A stretch of 64,000 bases of DNA, taken from Kitasatospora sp. SolWspMP-SS2h (lineage in GTDB: Bacteria > Actinomycetota > Actinomycetes > Streptomycetales > Streptomycetaceae). Shown piece by piece: positions 25,742 to 37,781 of this stretch. The position numbers were made by a program, and so were the translations under genes. The notes under the pieces were generated by a model that was given only the letters and a program-made list of their open reading frames with translations, was not told the origin of the DNA and searched no databases. Every line of letters begins with the position of its first letter. Position 1 is the stretch's first letter. Location of the stretch: NCBI RefSeq assembly GCF_003259315.1, contig NZ_QLLT01000002.1:62001-126000 (forward strand), given 5' to 3'.

Positions 25742-26683
25742 TCACAGCCAGGCCGACAGGGCGCCGGAGAGCGGGAGTTCACCGGTCTCCGGGCGGTGCA
25801 GGCCACCGGTGCGCAGGGTGGTGACCAGCTGCTCGCCCCAGGAGCTGCCGTCCAGCAGGCGGCCCAGCTCCAGGGCGAGACTCGCGCGGTCGACCACGGC
25901 CGGGCCGTCGGCCAGGGACTCGCCCCAGCCGACCGGTCCTGTGACGGCCGGCGGCGGTCCGTCCCCGCCGGGGGAGCGCAGCAGCAGGTTGCCCGGGGTG
26001 AAGTCGCGGTGCGTCCGGGCCACTTGTACCGGTCGGCCGGTCAACTCGCGGCGCAGGAAGGACCGCAGGGCGAGCAGCCCGGCGGTGCCCTCCGCGCCAC
26101 GGCACCAGCGCACCCGGTCCGAGAGCATCGCCAACCGGTGGCCCAACCAGCCGTCCACCAACCGCCCGTCCCGGCTCAACCCATCCGTCGCGCCGTGCAG
26201 TTCGTCCAGGACGCCGAACGCGGACGCGGTCAGCCGTCCGGCCGGCTCCGGTCGGCGGGACAGCAGGACGTCGCCCGGGACGCCCGGCAGCAGCCCCTGC
26301 ACCAGCACCGGCGGCCGGCCGTCCAGCCGGGAGTCGACGGTCTCCGGCAGCAGGCCGCGCAGCCCGGGCGACCGCAGCTCCGAGGCCGGCACCGCGACCG
26401 CATCCCGCTCGCGCACCAGCGCCCGTACCGCCTCCCGGGTACGCGGGCACTTCACCGGCACCGGCGGCCCGCCGCCGACCGAGCGCCGCCGCGCCACCAG
26501 CACGTCCGAGGACCCCGGCGCCACCGCCTCCCACCGCCCGGGCCCCAACTCCCGTGCCACCAGCCGTAGTCGCAGCCCGTCCGCGACCCGCCCCGCCACC
26601 CTCGGCGACACCAGTACCAGCCCGCCCGCGACCTCCCGCACCCCCATCAACACGTGCAGCGGAGCACGACTGCCGACGTTCAT
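25742..26683 (-). CDS. aminoglycoside phosphotransferase-like protein, probably shortened by an in-frame TGA
   Basis: 313 residues. THRDFTPGNLLL is the Brenner-type catalytic loop (H-x-D, N four residues later). The following segment, where kinases carry a metal-binding DxD, reads WGESLADGPAVVDRASLALEL, so activity is uncertain. ATG 26683 has a G-rich segment just before it; a GTG at 26740 would add 19 residues. The stop TGA is at 25742-25744. Beyond it the same frame continues with coding-like sequence (PEQPRRFARNRSWLREVLVPVLREL in two parts: PEQPRRFARNRSW and LREVLVPVLREL) with typical third-position GC, as expected for the true C-terminus. It is convergent with the GGDEF-EAL gene. Confidence 0.55.
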   Translation of the reverse strand: MNVGSRAPLHVLMGVREVAGGLVLVSPRVAGRVADGLRLRLVARELGPGRWEAVAPGSSDVLVARRRSVGGGPPVPVKCPRTREAVRALVRERDAVAVPASELRSPGLRGLLPETVDSRLDGRPPVLVQGLLPGVPGDVLLSRRPEPAGRLTASAFGVLDELHGATDGLSRDGRLVDGWLGHRLAMLSDRVRWCRGAEGTAGLLALRSFLRRELTGRPVQVARTHRDFTPGNLLLRSPGGDGPPPAVTGPVGWGESLADGPAVVDRASLALELGRLLDGSSWGEQLVTTLRTGGLHRPETGELPLSGALSAWL

Positions 26684-27161
26684 CCCCACCCCCGCCCGCC
26701 CCCGGCTCCGACCCCCGACGTCCGGAGACCGACCCGCCACCCGCCCGACACCACCCGGCCGACGGTGCGCCGGTCCGGCGCGGCGGGGTGGTCCTCGGTG
26801 CCCGGGGGCCCGCTCGCCGCGACCACCGGGCGTGCGGGGCGGGTGGGGCGCGCGGGCGAGGTCCGGGCCCGGCCCGTCGCGGGTCCGGTCGTGGGCCGGG
26901 CGGAGCTGGTCGGACTGGTGGTCATGGCGCTCTCCGGGGGAGCGACGGGGTACCGGACGCGGATGCTTCCACCGTCCGCCCGGAACGCAACGCGGCCCGG
27001 GCGGATCCGGCTCCCGGTCGACCCGGCGTGTCCGGGCGGGGGCAGCGCGTCGGCGCTGCGGGCCCGGACGGCCACCGAACGGCCACCCGCCGTCACCGTC
27101 CCGCCGCGCCCGATCGGGCCGTCCCCGGGTGCGGTTCCGCGCCTTCCCCTAGGGTGGGGCG
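26684..27161. other. gene-poor gap
   Basis: Nothing recognised. Frames here are low-complexity Arg/Pro/Gly translations without family resemblance. The segment presumably holds the divergent promoters of the phosphotransferase-like gene and the following small gene. Confidence 0.5.
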
Positions 27162-27560
27162 GTGTTCAACCGACTGGAGATCGAGATCCGGGCGACCGTC
27201 CGTTCACCCGCCCAGGTGCGGGTCCGCGTCGACGGCGAGGACCTGGTGGAGGCTGCGGCCGGGCCCGACGGTCTCGGCAGCTACGCCCCCCGATTGCTGC
27301 CGGCCGACGGGGACGGCCCGCTCCGGGCGACCGACCGGGCCCGCCGGGTGGAGCTCGGCGAACCCGAGTGCACGGGCGGCTGCTGCGGCTACCTGGCCGC
27401 CACCGTCCGGCGGTACGGCGAACTCGTGGTCTGGTCCGACTGGGAGACCCCGGACGACGGACCGCCCCTGCCCGACTTCCACTTCGACGCCCGGCAGTAC
27501 GACGCCGAACTCGCCCGCGCCACGGCCGACCGCTGGTGGGACGCACCCCCGGCACCCTGA
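27162..27560 (+). CDS. conserved hypothetical protein with CxGGCCGYL motif
   Basis: 132 residues from GTG 27162, with a purine-rich TAGGGTGGGG just upstream. The protein is acidic and soluble. A motif CTGGCCGYLAATV near residue 70 and WSDWETP, FHFDARQYDAEL later are the most distinctive segments. Clustered Cys could bind metal, but no known domain is recognised. It resembles short streptomycete proteins of unknown role. It is followed by a DoxX gene on the same strand after a 131-base gap. Confidence 0.65.
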   Translation: MFNRLEIEIRATVRSPAQVRVRVDGEDLVEAAAGPDGLGSYAPRLLPADGDGPLRATDRARRVELGEPECTGGCCGYLAATVRRYGELVVWSDWETPDDGPPLPDFHFDARQYDAELARATADRWWDAPPAP

Positions 27561-27691
27561 GCCTCCAGCGGCCCCGCCCCGGACTACCCGGCCGCGGGGC
27601 GGAAACTTTCCCGCCCCGCACCGATGAGTCCGGGCGGTCCCCTCCGTCGAAGCCGGTGAGAGCGACGACCACCGACCGGGGAGCACCTCAG

Positions 27692-28144
27692 ATGTCCACC
27701 ACCACGACCGCCACTGCCGCCACGACCGACACCGACACCGCCGCCACGACCGCCACTGCCGCGAAGCCCGGAAAGGCCGTCGTCCGGACGGTCTGGACGC
27801 TGCGCGTCCTGCTCGCACTGTTCTTCGCTCTGGCCAGCGCGCTGCCCAAGCTGCTGGCGCTCCCCGCCGCCGCCACCGTCTTCGACGCGATCGGGGTGGG
27901 CGACTGGTTCATGTACCTGACCGGCCTGGTGGAACTGGCCGGCGCCGTCGGCCTCCTGCTGCCCCGCCTGGCCGGGCCCGCCGCGACGGCGCTGATCGCC
28001 TTCCTGGCCTGCGCGTTCGTCACCCAGCTGACCGTCATGCACGGCGAGAACGCCGGCACCCCGTTCCTCTTCATGGTCCCGCTCGCCGTCATCGCCTGGC
28101 ACCGCCGCACCGACACGACCGCCCTCCTCGGCCGCCGTCGCTGA
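27692..28144 (+). CDS. DoxX family membrane protein
   Basis: 150 residues. A Thr/Ala-rich N-terminal segment of 27 residues is followed by four transmembrane helices with VWTLRVLLALFFALASALPKL, given in part as LRVLLALFFALASALPKL, and FMYLTGLVELAGAVGLLLP (DoxX/DoxD-like pattern). DoxX proteins are integral membrane proteins, some part of redox complexes; the role here is unknown. The ATG is preceded by GGGGAGCACC. No operon partner is evident. Confidence 0.8.
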   Translation: MSTTTTATAATTDTDTAATTATAAKPGKAVVRTVWTLRVLLALFFALASALPKLLALPAAATVFDAIGVGDWFMYLTGLVELAGAVGLLLPRLAGPAATALIAFLACAFVTQLTVMHGENAGTPFLFMVPLAVIAWHRRTDTTALLGRRR

Positions 28145-28303
28145 ACGTCCGCCGGAGCGCGTGGCCCGGGACGGGTCGAGACGCCGGGCCGGGCCGAGCA
28201 GGCGGCGGACGGCTCGCGCGTGTGGCTGTCCTTCCGCGGTCTCTTCGACCTGCGGCAGTGGAGGGTCCGTCACGTTCGGGGCGTTCAGGTGTCCCGTCTC
28301 CGG

Positions 28304-28960
28304 TCAGGCCGTGCTCACCCGCAGCATGTCGTGCGCGAGGGAGAGGGCCGTTCCGTCGGCCTTGGCGCGGAGGTAGCGGAGGTTGCTGGGGGAGAGGTGG
28401 ACGCCGGTGGGGACGCGTTCGGTGATGGTGATGCCGAGGGCGGTGAGTTGGGCGGCCTTGTCGGGGTTGTTGCTGAGCAGGCGGATCGCGGGGGCGGCGA
28501 GGGTGGTGAGCATCTGGGCGGCGGGGGTGTAGTCGCGGCCGTCCTCGGGGAGGCCGAGGGCGGCGTTGGCCTGGTAGGTGTCGAGGCCGGAGTCCTGGAG
28601 GGCGTAGGCGTCGAGCTTGTTGTAGAGGCCGATGCCGCGGCCCTCCTGGCGGAGGTAGAGGAGGTAGCCGCCGGTCTCGGCGATCCGCTGGACGGATTCG
28701 CGCAACTGGGGGCCGCAGTCGCAGCGGGCGGAGCCGAAGACGTCGCCGGTGAGGCACTCGGAGTGCAGGCGCACGAGTGGGGCGGCGGTCGGGGACGGGT
28801 CGCCCAGGGCGAGGGCGAGGTGTTCGGCGCCGTCGGCCAGGCCGTGGAAGGTGTGGACGTCGGCCTCGACGCGGTAGCCGTCGCCGAAGGCGAGCGGGAC
28901 GCGCACGCGGGAGCGCACGGTGGCGGCGGGGAGCTGTCGGCTGGTCTCGGGGTGCGTCAT
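28304..28960 (-). CDS. ribA: GTP cyclohydrolase II
   Basis: 218 residues, a stand-alone RibA without the DHBP synthase half. The zinc site is C-x10-C-x-C in [18 protein letters not shown]. The GTP site is [21 protein letters not shown] (in part: [16 protein letters not shown]), and RLLSNNPDK near the end is conserved. It opens GTP to 2,5-diamino-6-ribosylamino-pyrimidinone phosphate, the first step of riboflavin synthesis and also used for deazaflavin and natural-product routes. The promoter region upstream contains two matched palindromes shared with the divergent VOC gene, so it is probably regulated rather than constitutive. Confidence 0.93.
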   Translation of the reverse strand: MTHPETSRQLPAATVRSRVRVPLAFGDGYRVEADVHTFHGLADGAEHLALALGDPSPTAAPLVRLHSECLTGDVFGSARCDCGPQLRESVQRIAETGGYLLYLRQEGRGIGLYNKLDAYALQDSGLDTYQANAALGLPEDGRDYTPAAQMLTTLAAPAIRLLSNNPDKAAQLTALGITITERVPTGVHLSPSNLRYLRAKADGTALSLAHDMLRVSTA

Positions 28961-29027
28961 GTCGGGTCCCTCCGGGGCCGCGGGTGGTGGTCGCCTGCGC
29001 TCGCGGTCCGGTGCGAGCCGTCACCAG

Positions 29028-29045
29028 GTTGTTCAAATTCGAACC
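29028..29045. promoter_or_regulatory. palindromic operator copy 1 between ribA and the VOC gene
   Basis: GTTGTTCAAATTCGAACC contains GTTCAAATTCGAAC, one base from a perfect GTTCAAATTTGAAC palindrome. It is the inverted counterpart of copy 2, whose complement differs at a single base over 18. Confidence 0.7.
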
Positions 29046-29073
29046 GAATCGTGCTCGCCCGACGCTACACCGT

Positions 29074-29091
29074 GGTTCCAATTTGAACAAC
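29074..29091. promoter_or_regulatory. palindromic operator copy 2 between ribA and the VOC gene
   Basis: GGTTCCAATTTGAACAAC contains GTTCCAATTTGAAC, again one base from the same palindrome. Centre-to-centre spacing from copy 1 is 46 bp. The patch is far more AT-rich than its surroundings. The cognate regulator is not encoded next to it. The rest of the 28961-29310 gap shows nothing else. Confidence 0.7.
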
Positions 29092-29310
29092 CGGCGCTCC
29101 CGGCCGCATTCCCCCGTCCCGCCCGTCCCGTCCGTCCCGTCTCGTTCGTGCGCACGCGTCGCCCGCGCGGACGCGCCGCCCTCCCGTTCGGCCCACCAGC
29201 CCCCGGCTACCCGCCGGTATCCCGGCAAGGTGGAGGGGTGAGGCGGCGGGGCGGAGCGCGGGCCCGTCCGCGGCAGAGCGGTGCAGAGCGACCCTGGAGA
29301 TGAACCGACC

Positions 29311-30081
29311 GTGAAGATCACCCGACCGAGCCCCGGCGCGCCCTGCTGGGTGGAGCTCGCCACCAAGGACCCGGCCGCCGCCAGGGCCTTCTACCACGAG
29401 CTGTTCGGCTGGCGCGCCGAGGCGGTGCCGGAGGAGGGGGCGGCGGGCTACACCCGGCTCTACCTGGGCGAGCAGCTCGTCGCCGGGCTCAGCGGCCTGA
29501 CGCAGCCCGACCAGCCCACCGCGTGGACCATCGGCTTCCACACCGCCGACACCGACATCACCGCCGACGAGATCGCCGACGCCGGCGGCAGGCTGATCGC
29601 CGGGCCGACGGACGCCCTGGACTGGGGCCGGTTCGCGGTCGCCGCCGACCCGGTCGGCGCGGTCTTCTCCACCTGGCAGCCCGCCGCGATGCAGGGGGTC
29701 GACGTCCGCGACGAGCCCGGCTCGCTCGGCTGGGTCGAGCTCGCCACCCGCGACCCGCGGGCCGCCGCCGAGTTCTACGCCCGGGTGTTCGGCTGGAGCG
29801 TCAACACCGGTGAGATGTACACCGAGTTCGGCCTGGGCGGCCGGGACTTCGGCGGCATGATGGACATGTCCGACCAGTTCCCGGCCGAGGTCCCGCCCTA
29901 CTGGATGCCGTACTTCGCGGTCGCCGACGCCGACCTCGGCGCCGAGCGCGCCGCCCTGCTCGGCGCCACCGTCACCCTCCCGCCCACCGACGTCCCCGAC
30001 GGGCCGCGGCTGGCCGTCCTGCGCGACCCGCAGGGCGCGCTGTTCGGCATCCACGTGGTGGAGCCGGGCGGCGACGAGTAG
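29311..30081 (+). CDS. two-domain VOC family (glyoxalase/bleomycin-resistance-like) protein
   Basis: 256 residues with two tandem VOC domains, about 8-118 and 130-250. Each begins with the same pattern: PCWVELATKDPAAARAFYHELFGW (in part CWVELATKDPAAARAFYHEL) and WVELATRDPRAAAEFYARVFGW. Such proteins in Streptomyces are often called hydroxylases or glyoxalase-like, but most lack an assigned substrate. The GTG at 29311 is used, with GGAGA 11-15 bases upstream. It is divergent from ribA across the paired palindromes. Confidence 0.85.
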   Translation: MKITRPSPGAPCWVELATKDPAAARAFYHELFGWRAEAVPEEGAAGYTRLYLGEQLVAGLSGLTQPDQPTAWTIGFHTADTDITADEIADAGGRLIAGPTDALDWGRFAVAADPVGAVFSTWQPAAMQGVDVRDEPGSLGWVELATRDPRAAAEFYARVFGWSVNTGEMYTEFGLGGRDFGGMMDMSDQFPAEVPPYWMPYFAVADADLGAERAALLGATVTLPPTDVPDGPRLAVLRDPQGALFGIHVVEPGGDE

Positions 30082-30097
30082 CGCGGGCGGACGCGGC

Positions 30098-31657
30098 TCA
30101 GACCCGGGCCGGGGGCGCGCCGGCGGGCGCCGAGGACGGCGGCGGGCCCGGGCGGCGCCGTTCGCGCAGCAGCGGCCCGGCGGCGGTCCCGGCCGCCGCC
30201 AGCACCACCGCCAGCGCCGTCAGCGGCACCCAGTCGCCCAGCCGGACGTACCAGGTGCGGGCCGCCGGGTCGGCCAGCGCCAGCCGGACCGTCGCCGCGC
30301 CGGTCTCGTCGGTGCCCAGCCGCACCAGCCGCCGGCCCTGCGCGTCGTACGCCACCGACTCCCCGGTCAGCGCCGCCTGCACCACCGGCCGCCCGGTCTC
30401 CGCCGCCCGCAGCGCGCCCAGCGAGGCGTGCTGGGCCGGGGCCCAGGTGGACTGGAAGGTCGAGGTCGCCGACTGGTAGACGATCAGCGCGGCGCCCTGC
30501 TGCGCGCTGGTGCGCGACAGGTCGGGGAACGCCGACTCGAAGCAGATCAGCGCGCCCACCGGCAGCGGACGCCCCTCCCGGTCGGCCACCGGCAGCAGGT
30601 GCACCGAGCTGCCCGGGGCCCGGTTCTCGCCCGCCGCCGCGCTCACCCCGGCGATCCAGCCCAGCAGCGGGCGCAGCGGGATGTACTCGCCGAACGGCAC
30701 CAGCCGGATCTTCCGGTAGCGCGCCACCAGGCCCGAACCGTCCACCAGCACCGCGTCCTTGGAGATCCGGCCGTCGGCCTTCCGGGCGTCCTCGCCGACC
30801 AGCAGCTGGGCGCCCGTGGTGCGCGAGAGCGCCGCCAGCCGCTGCACCGTCGCGGGGTCTCGGTCCAGGTCGTCGGTGGTCGAGCTCTCGCCCCACACCA
30901 CCAGGTCCAGCGGGCTGCCGACCAGGCCGCGGGTGATCTTGACGTTCGCCTCCAGCCGGGCCTGCTCGTCCGCGGTCGAGCCGACCTGGACGAGCGCCAC
31001 CGACGCCGAACCGGAGGTCGCCGGGGCGGCCTGCTCGGCGAACGCCAGCGGGCCCGCCAGGACGACGGCCAGCGCGGCCGCCCCCGCCGCCGCGCGCAGC
31101 CGCAGCTCGTGCGCGCACAGCAGCACCAGCAGCGCCGTGTTGACCGCGACCAGCGCCCAACTCACCAGCCACACCCCGCCGATCGAGGCCAGGCCGAGCA
31201 CCGCCGGGTGCTCCCACTGGGTGGCGCCGAGCAGCGCCCACGGCCCGCCCAGCGCGCCCCAGGAGCGGACGAACTCGGCGCTCACCCACACCGCGGGCAG
31301 CACCGCGAGCGCCGCCGCCGCCCGGCGCGGCGCCGGCTCGCCGTGCAGCAGCCACCACGCGGCCAGGCCCAGCGGCGCCTGCAGCGCGCCGAACAGCACC
31401 GCCAGGACGGGCAGCGCCGGGCCGATCGACGGGATCAGCCAGTACATCCCGGTCAGGATGAACCCGGCGCCGAACCACCAGCCGCGCACCGCCGCCTCGC
31501 GCGGCCCGCCCGCCGCCCGCATCAGCAGCAGGCCGGGCACCAGCGCCGCCCAGGCCAGCCAGGCCAGGCCGACGCCGGGGAAGGTCAGGACGGGCAGGGC
31601 GCCCGAGGCCAGCGCGCCGTAGCGGGCCGGTCGGGTGAGTGCGGTTCGCAGGCTCAT
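30098..31657 (-). CDS. lnt: apolipoprotein N-acyltransferase
   Basis: 519 residues. Around six to seven transmembrane helices occupy residues 10-205, followed by a nitrilase-fold catalytic domain and a final membrane helix near 475-495. The Glu-Lys-Cys triad is visible: E257 in VVWGESST, K316 in YRKIRLVPFGEY, C372 in ICFESAFPDL. Lnt adds the third acyl chain to the N-terminal Cys of lipoproteins. The last 25 residues are Pro/Arg-rich. The ATG at 31657 follows cobN on the same strand after a 92-base gap, but the functions are unrelated. Confidence 0.92.
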   Translation of the reverse strand: MSLRTALTRPARYGALASGALPVLTFPGVGLAWLAWAALVPGLLLMRAAGGPREAAVRGWWFGAGFILTGMYWLIPSIGPALPVLAVLFGALQAPLGLAAWWLLHGEPAPRRAAAALAVLPAVWVSAEFVRSWGALGGPWALLGATQWEHPAVLGLASIGGVWLVSWALVAVNTALLVLLCAHELRLRAAAGAAALAVVLAGPLAFAEQAAPATSGSASVALVQVGSTADEQARLEANVKITRGLVGSPLDLVVWGESSTTDDLDRDPATVQRLAALSRTTGAQLLVGEDARKADGRISKDAVLVDGSGLVARYRKIRLVPFGEYIPLRPLLGWIAGVSAAAGENRAPGSSVHLLPVADREGRPLPVGALICFESAFPDLSRTSAQQGAALIVYQSATSTFQSTWAPAQHASLGALRAAETGRPVVQAALTGESVAYDAQGRRLVRLGTDETGAATVRLALADPAARTWYVRLGDWVPLTALAVVLAAAGTAAGPLLRERRRPGPPPSSAPAGAPPARV

Positions 31658-31749
31658 GCGGAGATTGTCCGCCCGGGAGGGCGGGAAGACACCCCTATTC
31701 GATCATCGGCATGTCAGGGACGCCCCCCTCATGCCCCGATCCCGCGGGC

Positions 31750-35354
<3,605 letters not shown>

Positions 35355-35358
<4 letters not shown>

Positions 35359-35492
35359 GCGGAGGCCCTCCCGGGCGTCTCGGACGGCTCGGACAGCGCG
35401 GGGCGGACGGCGCGGGGCAGCCCGGCACGGGCGGCGTGGGACGGCCCGGCGACGGCGGGCGCCCGCCGGGGCACGGGCATGCGGCAGCGCAT
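35355..35492 (-). CDS. 45-residue leader ORF overlapping the cobN start
   Basis: An ORF beginning MRCRMPVPRRAPAV starts at ATG 35492 behind GAGGAAGG and ends ETPGRASA with its TGA overlapping the cobN ATG (ATGA). The product is Arg/Pro/Ala-rich and matches no family seen by eye. Its position between the B12 riboswitch and cobN and the overlap suggest that its translation carries ribosomes to cobN, so the riboswitch may act through it. Confidence 0.5.
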
Positions 35493-35529
35493 GGAACAGC
35501 CTTCCTCGGGGTCCTCGCCCCGGGCGGTG

Positions 35530-35670
35530 GAGGACGGCCGGAGTTCCTGGCTCCCGCGGCTCACTGAGCCGCGGTCACAGTGGCGGGACCGCCCCGGATT
35601 CGCACCGGACTTCCTCCGCTGTGCCGTCGCTGGCAGCGGACGCCCCGAGAGGCGCCCGGCAGCATCGTAC
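35530..35670 (-). promoter_or_regulatory. cobalamin (B12) riboswitch controlling cobN
   Basis: Read on the minus strand, the conserved core GGAAGTCCGGTGCGAATCC is followed by GCGGTCCCGCCACTGT (35579-35613), then a stem-loop, then AGCCAGGAACTC (35541-35552), the B12 box. These are the defining elements of the cobalamin riboswitch in the proper order. A stretch CCTCC lies between the aptamer and the GAGGAAGG of the leader ORF, so translational control is plausible. No second riboswitch was found for the divergent cobG operon. Confidence 0.92.
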
Positions 35671-35868
35671 GGGGTGATCGGCCCCCGGGGGAGTGTGACC
35701 TGTGACGCTGACCGAAACCCGACCGTCCGCACCCCCGCCCCCTCCCCGCCCCGCCCTGAGCTGCGCAATCGCCGGCCCGGCCGGACCGCGGGCCGGACGC
35801 CCGGGCGGACCCCGGGTGTGACGCACGAGGCGGTGGCGCGCCCGCACCCGATGGGTATGCTCGCCGCC

Positions 35869-37158
35869 ATGCCACCCACACCCGACGCCGCCCAGGCACC
35901 CTCCGTCGGGCCCGACCGAGGCCGCGCCGACGCCTGCCCCGGCGCGCTCCGCCTGCACCCCGCCGAGGACGGCAACCTCGCCCGACTCCGGCTGCCCGGC
36001 GGGTTCCTGACGCCCCGTCAGCTGCTCGCGGTCGCCGACGCCACCGACGCCCTCGGCGACGGCGAGGTCGAGATCACCTCGCGCGGCAACGTCCAGCTGC
36101 GCGGCCTCGCCGACGGCTGCGCCGCCGACCTCGCCGAACGGCTGCGCGCCGTCGGCCTGTTGCCCTCCGACACCCACGAGCGCGTCCGCAACGTGGTCGC
36201 CTCGCCGCTCGCCGGGCTCGACGGTCGGGGCGTCGGCGGAGACGGGATCGCGCCCTGGGTACGGGAGTTGGACCGGGCGCTGTGCGCCGCGCCGTGGGCC
36301 GCCGGGCTGTCCGGCAAGTTCCTGTTCGCCCTCGACGACGGCCGCGGCGACGTCGCCGCGCTGAACGCCGATGTGACCTTGATCGCAGTCGGCGCCGGCC
36401 GCGCCCTGCTCCGCCTCGGCCGGGCCCGCCGCGCCACCGCCGTCGACACCCCCGTCCCGGCCGCGCTCGACGCCGCCCGCCGCTTCCTCGACCTCGCCGC
36501 CGGCCGGGCCTGGCACCCGCGCGAGCTCCAGGCCGAGCTGCCCGAGGGCGACGTCCCGCTGCCCCCGTTCGCCGGGGAGCCGCCCGCGCTCGGCGCGGTG
36601 GGGGCGGCAGGTGTGGCGGGCGCGGCGGGCGCGGTGGGGGCGGCGGTCGGCGGCCTCTCGGTCGGCCTGCGGTTCGGGCGGGCGGGCAGCGCGCAGTGGC
36701 GGCTGCTCGCGGCGGCGCTGGGCGAGGGGGCCCGGGAGGGCGAACGCGGTGCGGGCCCGCGGGCCGCCCGGCTCACCCCCTGGCGCGGCGTCGTGCTGCC
36801 CGGCGCCGACGGCTCCTGGCTGCCGCGGCTGGCCGACGCCGGATTCCGCACCGTCCCCGGCGGCCCCTGGGAGGGCGTCACCGCCTGCACCGGCCTGCCC
36901 GGCTGCGGGAAGTCCCTCGCCGACGTCCGCGCCCAGGCCGCCCGGGCCGTCGCCGACGTCCCCGCCGAGGGGCTGCCCGTCCACTGGTCCGGCTGCGCCC
37001 GCCGCTGCGGACACCCCGCCGGCCGCTGGGTCGACGTGCTGGCCACCGCGGCCGGACACCGCGTCACCGTCGACGGCGCCGCGCGCGACACCGAAGAGAA
37101 CGAAACGGCCGAGGCAGTCGCCGAAGCCCGGAACACCCCATGGCGGAGGCCCAAATGA
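35869..37158 (+). CDS. cobG: precorrin-3B synthase
   Basis: 429 residues related to sulfite/nitrite reductases. The N-terminal ferredoxin-like half includes ALRLHPAEDGNLARLRLPGG (in two parts ALRLHPAEDG, LARLRLPGG) and EITSRGNVQLRGL. The Fe-S cysteines are in CTGLPGCGKSLADVR and CARRCGHP. CobG converts precorrin-3A to precorrin-3B with O2, the aerobic route. ATGs at 35851, 35857 and 35869 are possible starts; 35869 fits the family N-terminus best, and no Shine-Dalgarno site is clear. An Ala/Gly-rich insertion near residues 240-265 is unusual. The stop overlaps cobH. Confidence 0.88.
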   Translation: MPPTPDAAQAPSVGPDRGRADACPGALRLHPAEDGNLARLRLPGGFLTPRQLLAVADATDALGDGEVEITSRGNVQLRGLADGCAADLAERLRAVGLLPSDTHERVRNVVASPLAGLDGRGVGGDGIAPWVRELDRALCAAPWAAGLSGKFLFALDDGRGDVAALNADVTLIAVGAGRALLRLGRARRATAVDTPVPAALDAARRFLDLAAGRAWHPRELQAELPEGDVPLPPFAGEPPALGAVGAAGVAGAAGAVGAAVGGLSVGLRFGRAGSAQWRLLAAALGEGAREGERGAGPRAARLTPWRGVVLPGADGSWLPRLADAGFRTVPGGPWEGVTACTGLPGCGKSLADVRAQAARAVADVPAEGLPVHWSGCARRCGHPAGRWVDVLATAAGHRVTVDGAARDTEENETAEAVAEARNTPWRRPK

Positions 37159-37781
37159 TCGACTACGAGAAGGACGGCGCGGCCATCTACCGCCAGTCCT
37201 TCGCCACCATCCGGGCCGAGGCGGACCTCGCCCACCTGCCCGCCGACGTCGCCCGGGTCGCCGTCCGGATGATCCACGCCTGCGGCATGACCGACCTGGT
37301 CGACGACCTGCTCTGGTCGCCGAACGCCGTCGCCGACGCCCGCCGCGCCCTGCTCGACGGCGCGCCGATCCTGTGCGACGTCAACATGGTCGCCAGCGGG
37401 GTGACCCGCAAGCGGCTGCCCGCCGGCAACGAGGTGCTCTGCACCCTCACCGACCCCGCCGTCCCCGAACTCGCCCGCGCCATGGGCACCACCCGCAGCG
37501 CCGCCGCGATGGAACTGTGGCTGCCCCGGCTGGAGGGCGCGGTCGTCGCCGTCGGCAACGCCCCCACCTCGCTGTTCCGCCTGCTGGAGCTGGTCGAGGC
37601 GGGCGCGCCCCGGCCCGCCGCCGTGATCGGCGTCCCGGTCGGCTTCATCGGCGCCGCCGAGTCCAAGCAGGCCCTCGCCGACCACCCCTCCGCCCTGGAA
37701 CACCTGGTGGTCCGGGGCCGCCGCGGCGGCAGCGCGATCGCCGCCGCCGCCATCAACGCGATTGCGAGCGAAGAAGAATGA
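37155..37781 (+). CDS. cobH: precorrin-8X methylmutase
   Basis: 208 residues of the CobH/CbiC family: MIDYEKDGAAIYRQSFATIR at the start, RMIHACGMTDL with the catalytic H41, ILCDVNMVASGV and PVGFIGAAESK. It moves the C11 methyl group to C12, giving hydrogenobyrinic acid. ATG 37155 has GGAGG 5 bases upstream and overlaps the cobG stop; an in-frame ATG 15 bases earlier is less likely. The 3' end overlaps cobIJ by four bases. Confidence 0.95.
   Translation: MIDYEKDGAAIYRQSFATIRAEADLAHLPADVARVAVRMIHACGMTDLVDDLLWSPNAVADARRALLDGAPILCDVNMVASGVTRKRLPAGNEVLCTLTDPAVPELARAMGTTRSAAAMELWLPRLEGAVVAVGNAPTSLFRLLELVEAGAPRPAAVIGVPVGFIGAAESKQALADHPSALEHLVVRGRRGGSAIAAAAINAIASEEE

Noticed and set aside
26684..27161. 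A minus-strand ATG frame of Ser/Thr/Pro/Arg composition
   Set aside because: Low complexity, no ribosome binding site and no family resemblance.
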